DNA of 64,000 nucleotides from Pimelobacter simplex (GCF_024662235.1 NZ_CP096276.1:2728001-2792000), one strand, 5' to 3'. Counted from the first letter of the stretch, positions 35,786 to 46,782 are shown. Program-made: numbers and translations. The notes: generated from the letters alone by a model not told the origin.

Positions 35786-36550
35786 TCAGCGGCAGGCGCT
35801 GTAGGCGCGCACGACCTTGGCCTTGCCGCCGCCCTTGAGCTTCACGACGGCCTTGATCGAGCTCGCCCTGGACGGGATCTTCTTCAGCTTGATCTTCTGC
35901 CCGGCCCGCACGCGCTGGACCGAACCGACCTTCTTGCCGCCGGCCTTGAACACCACCGACTTCACCTTGCGGGCCTTGCCGGTCGCCTTGACCGTGGCCT
36001 GGTGGCTGCTGCAGCTGACCTGGTACGGCAGCTTCACGTACGACGAGCCCTTGCCCGCGGCGGCCGCGTTCGCCGTACCGGGCTGGGTGATCGCGAGGGT
36101 CCACGCCCGCCGCCCCGTGCCGGTGATCCGGACGACGACCCGATCGCCCTTGCGGAACGACACGTTCTCGACATCCGTGACCGACGTGGCGGCATCGACG
36201 GCGTCCCCGTCGTCGGGGCCGATGTCGGCGGCGACGCAGACACCGTTGCGGTAGACGAACAGCAGGAAGATGCTCGGCGCACCGTCCGTCCGCCGGACCG
36301 CGAACCGCCGCGGTCCGTCGGACTGCGACACGAAGGAGACCACCTCGGCCGGCTCGGTGATCGTCGGGCCACTCGTGCCGCACCGGTCGTTGTCGACGTC
36401 GGGCGGATAGGCGCCCAGCGGCGGCTCGGTGCCGTCCAGGTCACCCTGGTAGGTGGAGTCCGCCCGGGCTGCCGGAGCGACTGCCGCGACCGACACGACG
36501 GACGTGGCGAGGGCAGCGACGAGCGCGACGATGCGACGGGGAGTGGTCAT
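35786..36550 (-). CDS. Secreted protein of unknown function with basic C-terminal domain
   Basis: 254 aa. Signal peptide MTTPRRIVALVAALATSVVS ending at PAARA. The first half is acidic and of beta type, with two cysteines (DRCGTSG, NGVCVAAD). The last ~85 residues are Lys/Arg/Val-rich (KARKVKSVVFKAGGKKVGSV) with Cys at CSSH and the C-terminal SACR, like the Ig-type bacterial surface domains that close on a disulphide. No family is recognised. The ATG is preceded by TACCTT and a 7-nt spacer, a leaderless-type promoter, and there is no ribosome site. Confidence 0.75.
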   Translation of the reverse strand: MTTPRRIVALVAALATSVVSVAAVAPAARADSTYQGDLDGTEPPLGAYPPDVDNDRCGTSGPTITEPAEVVSFVSQSDGPRRFAVRRTDGAPSIFLLFVYRNGVCVAADIGPDDGDAVDAATSVTDVENVSFRKGDRVVVRITGTGRRAWTLAITQPGTANAAAAGKGSSYVKLPYQVSCSSHQATVKATGKARKVKSVVFKAGGKKVGSVQRVRAGQKIKLKKIPSRASSIKAVVKLKGGGKAKVVRAYSACR

Positions 36551-36557
36551 GAGGCAG

Positions 36558-36586
36558 AAGGTAGGTCATTCGTGAGGCGGCACGAA
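36558..36586 (-). promoter_or_regulatory. Leaderless-type promoter with overlapping inverted repeat
   Basis: On the minus strand TTCGTG (36586-36581), a 17-bp spacer, TACCTT (36563-36558), then 7 nt to the ATG at 36550. TTCGTG-CCGCCT-CACGAA (36569-36586) is a perfect 6-bp inverted repeat over the -35 region, suggesting a repressor site. Confidence 0.5.
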
Positions 36587-36704
36587 ATGCGGGCCTGGCT
36601 CGGCCGCACGCGCTGGAGACCAGACGACCTTCACCCCTGCTGCCACTTCGAGCCTCACCACCGCCTTCACGCGAACGTCACCAGCGGCGAGACCTCGGCG
36701 AAGC

Positions 36705-37820
36705 TCAGCCGACCATGATCCCGGGTAGCACGAGCGTCTCGAAGTCGAGGCCCGTCGCCACCGGCGTGCAGGTCCCGGCCGGCACCGCGCAGCGCACCAG
36801 GTCCGTGCTGTCGTCCTTCTCCTCGACCACCGCGAGCAGGGTGCTGTCGTCGAGCCACTGGTACCCGCGGACCTCGCGGGCCGCGGCGCCGGACGGCGGC
36901 ACCAGCGGCACGGCCTGGCGGTCGGCGACGTTCCAGACGGTGCCCGCGTCGGCGGCGGCGACCCAGGTCCCCGCCGGCGACAGCACGCCCGGGGAGCCCA
37001 GGTCGCGATAGCTGATCAGCGCGCGGCCGTCGGCGTCGACGAGCTCCATGCCCTGGTCGCCGCCGTCGGGCGACTCGACGAGCTGCACCCGCAGCCCCTG
37101 GCGTACGTCGGCGATCCACTGCAGGTGCTGGAAGTCCGCGAGCACGCGGGCATCCCCGCTGGCGAGGTCGGTCGCGACGGTGCCCCGCCCGTCCAGCCAG
37201 TACGCCGTCCCGTCGTCGATCGCGAAGAACTCCGCCACCGCGCGCCGGTTGCTCGACTGTTGCCCCAGCACCTGCTCAGCGCCGGTCGTGAGGTCGTGGA
37301 CGACGAACCCCGGCGCGTCGGGCGAGGTCGCGTCGACCCAGCCGACCAGGCCGGCGCGCGGGTCGGCGACGAGCCGGACCTGCGCGTCCCGGTCGCCGCT
37401 CCCCTCGGCCCAGGCCCGGCCGAGGGTCTCGACGGCGCCGCCGCGGTAGCCCAGGACCCGGCCGTCGGTGGCGAGGAAGGCGAACCCGGCGGAGGTCTGC
37501 ACGTAGGTGCGCACGTCCGCGCCGAGGTCGACCTGCTGGGTCGGCGAGTGCAGCACCTGGCCCACGATCCAGGTGGGATCGGTGACCTGGGGGGTGGTGA
37601 CGACGGGGACGCGGTCGCGGCCGTGCTTGTCGCCGCCCCCGGTGGCGAGCGCGATGCCGCCCGCGACGAGGACGACGGCGGCGACGCCGGCGAGGGCGCT
37701 CATTCCGCGGCGCCGTCGCTGCACGGCGCGGTCGCCGTCCTCGAAGACGGCGGTCAGGTCGACCGCCGCGAAATCCACGTCGGCGGCCCGGTCCATCAGG
37801 GTCTTCAGCTTCTCGGTCAT
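36705..37820 (-). CDS. Membrane protein paired with sigma factor; beta-propeller-like outer domain
   Basis: 371 aa. A short cytosolic part (MTEKLKTLMDRAADVDFAAV) is followed by one membrane segment (ALAGVAAVVLVAGGIALATG, about 41-60) and a large outside domain with repeated Trp/Gly/Asp strands (FAFLATDGRVLGYRGG, AYWLDGRGTVATDLASGDA, YQWLDDSTLLAVVEE). Its ATG overlaps the sigma gene's stop (ATGA). Position and topology point to an anti-sigma or sensor role, but no zinc anti-sigma motif is seen. The same layout is fused to a sigma domain at 26450-28132. Confidence 0.75.
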   Translation of the reverse strand: MTEKLKTLMDRAADVDFAAVDLTAVFEDGDRAVQRRRRGMSALAGVAAVVLVAGGIALATGGGDKHGRDRVPVVTTPQVTDPTWIVGQVLHSPTQQVDLGADVRTYVQTSAGFAFLATDGRVLGYRGGAVETLGRAWAEGSGDRDAQVRLVADPRAGLVGWVDATSPDAPGFVVHDLTTGAEQVLGQQSSNRRAVAEFFAIDDGTAYWLDGRGTVATDLASGDARVLADFQHLQWIADVRQGLRVQLVESPDGGDQGMELVDADGRALISYRDLGSPGVLSPAGTWVAAADAGTVWNVADRQAVPLVPPSGAAAREVRGYQWLDDSTLLAVVEEKDDSTDLVRCAVPAGTCTPVATGLDFETLVLPGIMVG

Positions 37821-38356
37821 GCCAGCACCCCTCCCGAGGCGATCAGGTCGTCGATGTCGAGCTCGTCCCCCATCAGGGTCCGCAGCCGGGCGAGCCCGGC
37901 GGAGGCCTGGCTCTTGACCGTGCCGACGGCGCAGCCCAGCGCCTCGGCGGTCTGCCGCTCGGTCAGGTCCTCGTAGTAGCGCAGCACGATCACGGCGCGT
38001 TGGCGCGGTGCGAGCTGGGCGAGGGCCGCCAGCAGCGAGTGCCGTACGACGAGCGCGTCGGCGTGGCCGGCGTCGATCGTCTCGGGCCGCTCCGGCAGCG
38101 TGTCGGTGGCCCGCTCCGACCAGCTCCGCTTGCGGAACCAGGTGATCGCCGTGGTGGTGATCGCCTTGCGGGTGTAGGCCTCCGCCGCCGCGGTCTGTCG
38201 CAGGCGCGGCCACGCGACGTAGGTCTTGGTCAGTGCCTCCTGCACCAGGTCCTGGGCGAGGCCGACGTCGCCGACCATCAGGTATGCCGCCCGGTGCAGG
38301 GAGGCCGAACGGGCCGCGACGAACTCCGCGAACGCCGCCCGGTCACGTGCCGCCAT
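37817..38356 (-). CDS. ECF sigma factor, SigE-family type
   Basis: 179 aa. Region 2: LHRAAYLMVGDVGLAQDLVQ, YTRKAITTTAITWFRKRSW. Region 4: LAPRQRAVIVLRYYEDLTER, ALGCAVGTVKSQASAGLARL. It should direct RNA polymerase to a small regulon; the promoter it recognises is unknown. ATG with GGAGG seven bases upstream. Coupled through a 4-bp overlap to the membrane partner. Closely similar in motif wording to the sigma part of the 560-aa fusion protein elsewhere in the window. Confidence 0.92.
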   Translation of the reverse strand: MAARDRAAFAEFVAARSASLHRAAYLMVGDVGLAQDLVQEALTKTYVAWPRLRQTAAAEAYTRKAITTTAITWFRKRSWSERATDTLPERPETIDAGHADALVVRHSLLAALAQLAPRQRAVIVLRYYEDLTERQTAEALGCAVGTVKSQASAGLARLRTLMGDELDIDDLIASGGVLA

Positions 38357-38430
38357 GGTGCCTCCGGTCCTCGGGGGCCCGCTGTCCGGCCCCGCTCATC
38401 CACCCAGACGACGCGAGGTGCCGGAAAGGT

Positions 38431-39564
38431 TCAGTCGAGCAGGACGGGAATCAGCATCTCATCGGGCGTCAGCGACCCGTGCATGCCGATCAACCGCGAC
38501 TCGTAGGGGAATCCCTCGGTCGACAGCACCGCGAACTCGCCCTTGCAGGCGACGACGACGTCGCCGATCCGCGGCAGCACCGACGGGTCGACCGGGCCGA
38601 ACCAGCCGCGGCCGATCGCCTCGGCCCGGGTCAGGACGTCGGCGCGCTCGCCGAGCACCTCCCGCCAGGTCGTCACGACGTCGGGGACCGCGCCGCCGGC
38701 GCAGTAGAGGTGCCGGAACCGGGCCTCTCCCCCGACGAGGGCGACCCCGGAACGCAGGTCGTCGTGACCGGCGACGTCGATCCGGCTGTCGGGGCCGACG
38801 TCGACCATGCCGTGGTCGGCGATGACGACGAGCCGGCGGTCGGCCGGCAGGGCCTCGCGCAGCTGCTCGGCCTCGTGGTCGATCATGGCGAGCTGCTGGA
38901 GCCACTGGCTGGAGGCGACGCCCCAGCGGTGACCGGTCCAGTCCAGGTCGCCGTCGTAGACGTAGGTGAGCGCCGCCTGGCCCGCGTGGGGCGTCGACGC
39001 GCCGATGACGGCGGCGATCCGCTCGCCGACCCGGTCCACGCCGACGTAGTCGGCGCCGCGGTGGGCCGCGACGGTCAGCCCGCTGCCGTTGAACTCGCGC
39101 TTGTTGACGACCGTGACCCGCACACCGGCGTTCTGCAGCGACGAGAACGCGGTCTGGTGCGGCTGCCACTGGGTCGGCTCGATGTCGTGGTCCCACAGCA
39201 GCGCGTTGAGCAGCTCGCTGGTGCCGGGGATCCGCGTGGTGAACCCGACCAGGCCGTGCGCGCCCGGCGTCAGGCCGGTGCCGAGCGAGGTCAGCGAGGT
39301 CGAGGTCGTCGACGGCACGCCCGCGGTCGCGGGGGTCGAGCCCGCCAGCAGCGACGAGAGGTACGGCGCCGCGTGGGCGTAGCGCTCCAGCAGCCGGGCG
39401 CCGAGCCCGTCGATGAGGAAGACGACGTACGACGACGCGTCCGGCAGGCTCAGCCCGCTGGGCGCGGTGCCGACGGGACTGCCGAGCGCCCGGGCGATCG
39501 CGGGCACCACGTCGCCGAGCGAGCGGACGCCGTACGCCGGCTCGCAGAAGGCAGCCTGCTCCAC
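38431..39564 (-). CDS. Alkaline-phosphatase-superfamily nucleotide pyrophosphatase/phosphodiesterase
   Basis: 377 aa, cytosolic. Metal and nucleophile motifs of the NPP group: YVVFLIDGLGARLL (first Asp), PSTTSTSLTSLGTGLTPGAHG (nucleophile Thr/Ser), YVYDGDLDWTGHRWG (Asp and His), and VIADHGMVDV (Asp-His). It hydrolyses phosphodiester or pyrophosphate bonds of an unknown substrate. GTG with GAGGGG upstream, beginning four bases after the DUF5998 stop, so the pair is an operon. The same phosphodiesterase-DUF5998-PatA-like order is, from memory, widely conserved in actinomycetes. Confidence 0.88.
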   Translation of the reverse strand: MEQAAFCEPAYGVRSLGDVVPAIARALGSPVGTAPSGLSLPDASSYVVFLIDGLGARLLERYAHAAPYLSSLLAGSTPATAGVPSTTSTSLTSLGTGLTPGAHGLVGFTTRIPGTSELLNALLWDHDIEPTQWQPHQTAFSSLQNAGVRVTVVNKREFNGSGLTVAAHRGADYVGVDRVGERIAAVIGASTPHAGQAALTYVYDGDLDWTGHRWGVASSQWLQQLAMIDHEAEQLREALPADRRLVVIADHGMVDVGPDSRIDVAGHDDLRSGVALVGGEARFRHLYCAGGAVPDVVTTWREVLGERADVLTRAEAIGRGWFGPVDPSVLPRIGDVVVACKGEFAVLSTEGFPYESRLIGMHGSLTPDEMLIPVLLD

Positions 39565-39568
39565 CCGG

Positions 39569-40156
39569 TCAACCCCTCGTCAGCGCGGAGAGCGACGCGG
39601 CGAACGAGAGCAGCCCGCCGACCGCGTCGGTGCCGTCGGCGGCCGCGGAGACCCGCAGCGAGAAGTCGTCGGACGACGACGTGCCCGTGTAGCCGTGGTC
39701 GGCCTCGCACTGGGGGTCGCTGCACGCGGCCGGCTCCAGGTCGATCCGGCTCACCGCGCCCCACCCGATCGTCAGCACCGCCTCGGCGGGCGGGCGCGGT
39801 CCGGCGGTCGGGTTGGTGGTCATCCGGGTGACCACGACCGAGGCGACGGCGCGCAGGCTGACCGCCTCGGTGGAGGTCGAGGTGTAGGGCTCGGGCAGCA
39901 GGTCGTCGCCCGCGTGCTCGTCGGTGTGCGCGAGGATCAGCCGGGTCGGCGTCAGCACGATCACCGTCTGGTGCCGGCGCACCTCGTCCCGCTCGAAGGT
40001 CGGCTCGTGGTGCACGTAGTACGACACCACGGCCTCGCCGCCGAGCGCGTCGGTGACCGCGTCGGAGACGACCTCGGGGTAGTAGCCGGTCCGGTCGATG
40101 GCGGCCTGGAGCTCGGTGATCCGGTCCCCTTCGTGAGAGCGGGCACGTGTGGGCAT
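39569..40156 (-). CDS. DUF5998-family protein
   Basis: 195 aa. Conserved actinobacterial protein with no known role. It starts RITELQAAIDRTGYYPEVV and has FERDEVRRHQTVIVLTPTRLILAHTDE, a PH-like beta pattern, and a CSDPQCEADHGY cysteine pair. It lies between the PatA-like and phosphodiesterase genes on the same strand. ATG at 40156. A short GGCAG/CTGCC hairpin (40208-40221) lies between it and the upstream PatA-like gene. Confidence 0.82.
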   Translation of the reverse strand: MPTRARSHEGDRITELQAAIDRTGYYPEVVSDAVTDALGGEAVVSYYVHHEPTFERDEVRRHQTVIVLTPTRLILAHTDEHAGDDLLPEPYTSTSTEAVSLRAVASVVVTRMTTNPTAGPRPPAEAVLTIGWGAVSRIDLEPAACSDPQCEADHGYTGTSSSDDFSLRVSAAADGTDAVGGLLSFAASLSALTRG

Positions 40157-40258
40157 GCGGGAATCCTCGCACGACCAGCGCGGCAGCGCGGCGGGAGGCG
40201 CCATCCGGGCAGCTTGCTGCCTCTTCGAGGCGCCGGAGACGCGCTCGCGCCGACGAGG

Positions 40259-42982
40259 TCAGTCTGGGATCGTGGTGGCGAGGTCGGGCATCCGGCGCAC
40301 GAGCGAGTCCGGCCGCGGGTCCTTGACCGCCGCGACCCGCCCGGACGCGGTCAGCACGGTCGCCGTGTCGACGCCGGCCAGCACCAGCGAGAGCTCGAGC
40401 GAGGCGACCTGGGGCAGGTCGTTCTGGAGCTCGGCGACGCGGGTGATGAGGTCCTCGATCGCACCGACGTCGACCGGGTCGGCGCCGCGGTAGCCGAACA
40501 GCAGCGGCGAGCTCTTGACCTCGCGCACCATCGCGGCGACCTCGTGCTGGCCCAGCGGCGGGATCCGGTAGGACCAGTCCCCCAGCAGCTCGATGACGGG
40601 CCCGGAGATGCCGAACGACACGACCGGCCCGAAGAGCGGGTCCTCGAACGAGCGGACCGAGATCGGCACGCCCGTCGGGGCGTTGCGCTGGACGACGAAC
40701 CGCCCGATGCCCGGGTCGATCAGGCCGCCGAGGTAGTCCCACGCCTCGCGCATCTCGGGCGCGGTCGGGATGTTGCGCCACACGTGGATCTGGTCGGGGC
40801 GCTCGCGCACCGCCGGCAGCGTGGACTTGAGGACGACGTCCCAGTCGAGCCGCTCGCCCGCGGCGATCGCCTCGTCGATGTCGGAGACCGGGATCGTCGG
40901 CCACAGCTGGATGCCGTAGGCGTTGAGCAGCGTCGTGAGCTGGGCCTGGTCGAGCTCGACCTCGCGGTCGTTGGCGACGACCTCGGGGTCGGCGAGGATC
41001 CGGTCGACCAGCCGCTTGGCGCTGCGCGCGTCGACCTCGCCCGCGTCGGCGGACGGGCCGTCGGGGGCGTGGAGCCACACGGCGTACTCGACGACGCGGG
41101 CCAGCGCGCGCACCGCCGCCTCGACCGCCGGGTACGACGGCACGGAGCCGCGTCCGGCCGAGGAGCCCGCGACGTCGGGGACCCGCAGCAGCTCGGGGAT
41201 GCCCTCGGCACCGAGGAAGGACGACACGAGCGGCTTGTCGGACTGCTCCCCCACGGCCGCCAGCACGTTGGCGACCTCCTCGCCCGACACGTCGAGCGGC
41301 GGGATGTAGACGGCGATGACCGAGTCGACGTCCGGGTCGTCGATGGCGTCGTCGAGCGCGTCCTCGAAGTCCTCGGCGGTCGCGTCGGCACCGAGCGCGA
41401 CCGAGCGGTTGACCACCAGGCCGACCGCGGACGCCGCGTCGGCGGCGAGCAGCCCCAGCGCGTCGGAGTTGCCGACGATCGCGACCCGGCGCCCGCGCGG
41501 CAGCGGCTGGTGCGCGAGCAGCTGGGCGACGTCGAACATGTCGTCGAGGGTGTCGACCTGGATCACCCCGGCCTGGCGGAACATCGCGTCGACCGCGGCC
41601 TGGGGGGCGCCGATGCGCCGTACCGTGTGGCCCATCGGGACACCCTGGGTCGTCCGGCCCGACCGGACCGCGACGATCGGCTTGCGGTGCGAGACCCGGC
41701 GCGCGATGCGGGAGAACTTGCGCGGGTTACCGATCGACTCGAGGTACATCATGACGACCTCGGTGGAGTCGTCCTCCTCCCAGTACTGCAGGAGGTCGTT
41801 GCCGGAGACGTCGGCGCGGTTTCCCGCGCTGACGAAGGTCGAGATGCCGAGGCCCCGGTTCTTGACCTTCTCGAGGATCGCCGAGCCCAGCGCACCGGAC
41901 TGGCAGAAGAAGCCCGCACGCCCGCGGGCCGGCATCACCGACGACAGCGAGGCGTTGACCTGGACCGTCGGGTCGGTGTTGAGCACGCCGAGGCAGTTGG
42001 GCCCGATCAGCCGCAGCCCGTAGGAACGGCACAGCCCCGCCAGGTGACGCTGCCGCTTGCGGCCCTCCTCGCCGGTCTCGGCGAAGCCGGACGAGATGAC
42101 GATCAGCCCGTGCACGCCCTTGTTGGCGCAGTCGAGCACGACGTCGGTCACCGCGTCGGCCGGGACGGCGACGATCGCGACGTCGACCTCGTCGGGGATG
42201 TCGTTGACGTTCTTGTACGCCGGCATACCCGACACCGCGGGCGCGCTCGGGTTGACCACGTAGACCCGGCCGGTGAAGTCGGCCGTCACCAGGTTGCGGA
42301 CCAGGACCTGGCCGATCGTGTCCTGGCGACGGCTCGCGCCGATGATCGCGACCGAGCGCGGGTTGAAGAAGCGCTGGATCGACGCCGCCTCGGCGGCGTG
42401 CTCGCGATCGCGCATCACGCCGATCGCCGTGTCGGTCGGGTCGATCGAGAACTCCAGCGTGATCACGCCGTCGTGGTAGCCGCTCGCGACCCGGTAGCCC
42501 GCGTCGCGGAAGGTCTGGATCATCCGGTTGTTGTCGGGCAGCACCTCGGCGGTGAACCGCTCGACGCCGCGCTCCCGGCCGGCCTGGGCGAGGTGCTCGA
42601 GCAGCAGCTGGGCGATCCCGCGGCCCTGGTGCTCGTCCTCGACGAGGAAGGCGACCTCGGCCTCGCGGTCGGCCACGACGTCGTAGCGGCCCACGGCGAT
42701 CATGCGCTCCTGGAGGATCAGCACGAGCGCGACCCGGTCGCGGTTGTCGACGTGGGTGAACCGGCGTACGTCACGGTCGGAGAGGACCGGCATCGGCGAG
42801 AAGAACCGGTAGTACTTGGACTCGTCGGAGACCCGCGCGTAGAACTCCACCATCAGGTCGGCGTCCTCGGGCCGGATCGGCCGGATGTGCGCCGTACGCC
42901 CGTCGCGGAGCAGGACGTCGCCCTCCCAGTGCGCGGGCGGCGCCTCGATCTCGTCCGTGGGGGTCGGGTCGCCGGGGCTCAC
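40259..42982 (-). CDS. Bifunctional GNAT acetyltransferase / acyl-CoA synthetase (NDP-forming)-like protein (PatA type)
   Basis: 907 aa. An N-terminal GNAT domain (residues ~25-180; VAFLVEDEHQGRGIAQLLLE is the acetyl-CoA loop) is followed by a CoA-binding domain (NPRSVAIIGASRRQ), a succinyl-CoA-ligase-like domain (LRLIGPNCLGVLN, FCQSGALGSAILEKVKN) and a C-terminal ATP-grasp. The order with acetyltransferase first is the inverted arrangement described for Streptomyces PatA, which acetylates acetyl-CoA synthetase on lysine. The ligase half may act as an acyl-CoA sensor rather than an enzyme. GTG start without ribosome site but with a leaderless-type promoter. Confidence 0.88.
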   Translation of the reverse strand: MSPGDPTPTDEIEAPPAHWEGDVLLRDGRTAHIRPIRPEDADLMVEFYARVSDESKYYRFFSPMPVLSDRDVRRFTHVDNRDRVALVLILQERMIAVGRYDVVADREAEVAFLVEDEHQGRGIAQLLLEHLAQAGRERGVERFTAEVLPDNNRMIQTFRDAGYRVASGYHDGVITLEFSIDPTDTAIGVMRDREHAAEAASIQRFFNPRSVAIIGASRRQDTIGQVLVRNLVTADFTGRVYVVNPSAPAVSGMPAYKNVNDIPDEVDVAIVAVPADAVTDVVLDCANKGVHGLIVISSGFAETGEEGRKRQRHLAGLCRSYGLRLIGPNCLGVLNTDPTVQVNASLSSVMPARGRAGFFCQSGALGSAILEKVKNRGLGISTFVSAGNRADVSGNDLLQYWEEDDSTEVVMMYLESIGNPRKFSRIARRVSHRKPIVAVRSGRTTQGVPMGHTVRRIGAPQAAVDAMFRQAGVIQVDTLDDMFDVAQLLAHQPLPRGRRVAIVGNSDALGLLAADAASAVGLVVNRSVALGADATAEDFEDALDDAIDDPDVDSVIAVYIPPLDVSGEEVANVLAAVGEQSDKPLVSSFLGAEGIPELLRVPDVAGSSAGRGSVPSYPAVEAAVRALARVVEYAVWLHAPDGPSADAGEVDARSAKRLVDRILADPEVVANDREVELDQAQLTTLLNAYGIQLWPTIPVSDIDEAIAAGERLDWDVVLKSTLPAVRERPDQIHVWRNIPTAPEMREAWDYLGGLIDPGIGRFVVQRNAPTGVPISVRSFEDPLFGPVVSFGISGPVIELLGDWSYRIPPLGQHEVAAMVREVKSSPLLFGYRGADPVDVGAIEDLITRVAELQNDLPQVASLELSLVLAGVDTATVLTASGRVAAVKDPRPDSLVRRMPDLATTIPD

Positions 42983-42989
42983 GGGGAGA

Positions 42990-43018
42990 AATCTATCGGC
43001 CCCGGCCACACGCGTCAG
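42990..43018 (-). promoter_or_regulatory. Leaderless-type promoter of the PatA-like gene
   Basis: Minus strand: CTGACG (43018-43013), exact 17-bp spacer, TAGATT (42995-42990), then 7 nt to the GTG at 42982. There is no ribosome site. It overlaps the stop codon of the upstream reductase gene. Confidence 0.6.
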
Positions 43019-43608
43019 CGCCGCACGCGGTACTTCAGGTGCAGGACCCGGTCCCCTTGCACCACGACGTCCGGATCCTCCAGCATCCGCTGCCCCGCGA
43101 ACGACCCGAAGTAGCGCTTCCCGGACCCGAAGACCACCGGCACGACATCGATCGCCACGACGTCCACCAGGCCCGCCGCGAGCGCCTGACCGCCGATGTC
43201 CCCGGCGCAGATCGCCAGCACCCCGTCGTCCCCCGCCCGGCGCTTGCCCTCCGCCACCGCCGCCGCGATGTCGTCGAAGAACGGCACATCTGCCTCCGGG
43301 TGCCACCCCTCCGGCTTCGGCCGGTGCGAGACCACCAGCAGGTGCTCCCCCGCCGGCGGACGGGCGTCCCACCCGTTGGTCAGGTCGAACAGCCGCCGGC
43401 CCTGGATGATCGCCCGGATGCTGCGCCACATCGGCCACACGTAGTCGTGCGAGGCCTTCGAGACCGCGAACGGCCCGGGCTCGGCGCCGTCCTCGCTGAG
43501 CGGGAGGCTGCCGTTGAAGTACCAGTCGAAGAGCGGGCCCACGTCGTCGTTGTCGTCCGCGATGAAGCCGTCGAGGGAGGCCACCGCGTGCATCATCACC
43601 GTCGTCAT
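43015..43608 (-). CDS. RibD C-terminal / dihydrofolate-reductase-like protein
   Basis: 197 aa, the YyaP/YwjB-type oxidoreductase family. MMHAVASLDGFIADDNDDVGP, AIIQGRRLFDLTNGW, HLLVVSHRPKPEGW, LAICAGDIGGQALAAGLVD and IDVVPVVFGSGKRYFG are the usual blocks. Probably NADPH-binding; the substrate is unknown, and it is not the main folate or riboflavin enzyme. ATG at 43608, divergent from the toxin-antitoxin pair over 79 bp. The downstream PatA-like gene has its own promoter within this gene's end. Confidence 0.85.
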   Translation of the reverse strand: MTTVMMHAVASLDGFIADDNDDVGPLFDWYFNGSLPLSEDGAEPGPFAVSKASHDYVWPMWRSIRAIIQGRRLFDLTNGWDARPPAGEHLLVVSHRPKPEGWHPEADVPFFDDIAAAVAEGKRRAGDDGVLAICAGDIGGQALAAGLVDVVAIDVVPVVFGSGKRYFGSFAGQRMLEDPDVVVQGDRVLHLKYRVRR

Positions 43609-43650
43609 ACCGGGACAGACGGGCGCACCGGGCGAATCTCATCGGCAACT

Positions 43651-43679
43651 CTTGTACAACTCAACCCCCGACTTGTACC
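43651..43679. promoter_or_regulatory. Putative toxin-antitoxin operator
   Basis: CTTGTAC occurs twice, at 43651-43657 and 43673-43679, 22 bp (about two helical turns) apart. The first copy lies in the perfect palindrome TTGTACAA (43652-43659). It ends eight bases before the antitoxin ATG, where Phd/YefM-type antitoxins usually bind. Confidence 0.55.
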
Positions 43680-43687
43680 GTTGCTCC

Positions 43688-43936
43688 ATGTCCACCGTGC
43701 CCGTCTCCGCTGCTCGTAGCGATCTCGCAGCGGTCATCGCCTCCGCGGCAGACGAAGCCGTGCACCTCCAGCGTCGCGGACAGACGGTCGCGGTGCTGAT
43801 CAGCCCGGAGCGCTACGACCAGCTCATGGAGGCGTGGGAGGAGATGGAGGACGTCGCGGCGTACGACGAGGCGGCGGCCTCCGACGACCCGCGCATCCCC
43901 TGGAACCAGGTCCGGGCCGACCTTGGCTGGGTCTGA
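43688..43936 (+). CDS. Phd/YefM-family antitoxin
   Basis: 82 aa. N-terminal Phd fold: VPVSAARSDLAAVIASAADE, VHLQRRGQTVAVLISPERYDQL. The acidic C-terminus (EEMEDVAAYDEAAASDDPRI) would wrap the toxin. ATG just after the operator-like repeats. It overlaps the toxin gene by 14 bp, the normal antitoxin-first arrangement. No other mobile features surround the pair, so it may be an old chromosomal module. Confidence 0.88.
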   Translation: MSTVPVSAARSDLAAVIASAADEAVHLQRRGQTVAVLISPERYDQLMEAWEEMEDVAAYDEAAASDDPRIPWNQVRADLGWV

Positions 43937-44198
43937 GCCGCAGCGCTACCGGATCGAGCTGACGACCGCCGCCGCGCGCCAGCTCCGGCGCCTCGATCGG
44001 CCCACCGCGCTGCGGATCCGTGGCGCGATCGAGCTCCTCGCCCGCGATCCCCATCCACCGGCGAGTCGCCGGCTCGTGGGACGCCCCGCCTACCGCGTGC
44101 GGGTCGGCGACTACCGCATCCTCTACACCGTCGAGGACGACGTGCTGGTCGTCGCCGTCTTCCGCGTGGGCCATCGTCGCGACGTCGACGAACGCTGA
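43923..44198 (+). CDS. RelE/ParE-family toxin
   Basis: 91 aa. RIELTTAAARQLRRLDRPTA, the positions of RDPHPPASRRLVGRPAYRVR, and VGDYRILYTVEDDVLVVAVF are the standard RelE blocks, with the C-terminal RVGHRRDVDE where the RelE catalytic Arg/His residues lie. It is predicted to be an mRNA interferase inhibited by the upstream antitoxin. The start codon is uncertain: a TTG at 43923 overlaps the antitoxin and gives the best length; there is no ribosome site, so translation is probably coupled. Confidence 0.85.
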   Translation: MAGSEPQRYRIELTTAAARQLRRLDRPTALRIRGAIELLARDPHPPASRRLVGRPAYRVRVGDYRILYTVEDDVLVVAVFRVGHRRDVDER

Positions 44199-44261
44199 GC
44201 CTCGCCCCTCATCGGCGAGCCCCCGCCCGACCTGTCGGACCCACCCGGAAGAATGCCCCCC

Positions 44262-46778
<2,517 letters not shown>

Positions 46779-46782
46779 GCGC

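Noticed and set aside
40208..40221. GGCAGC/GCTGCC hairpin as terminator of the PatA-like gene
   Set aside because: Short stem with at best a 4-nt loop and no T-run; could be chance at this base composition. Mentioned only in the DUF5998 entry.
39413..43114. A 1233-codon plus-strand open frame across the DUF5998 and PatA-like genes
   Set aside because: Its product is an Asp/Arg/Val/Gly mixture with no domains, and it lies opposite two clearly recognisable genes.
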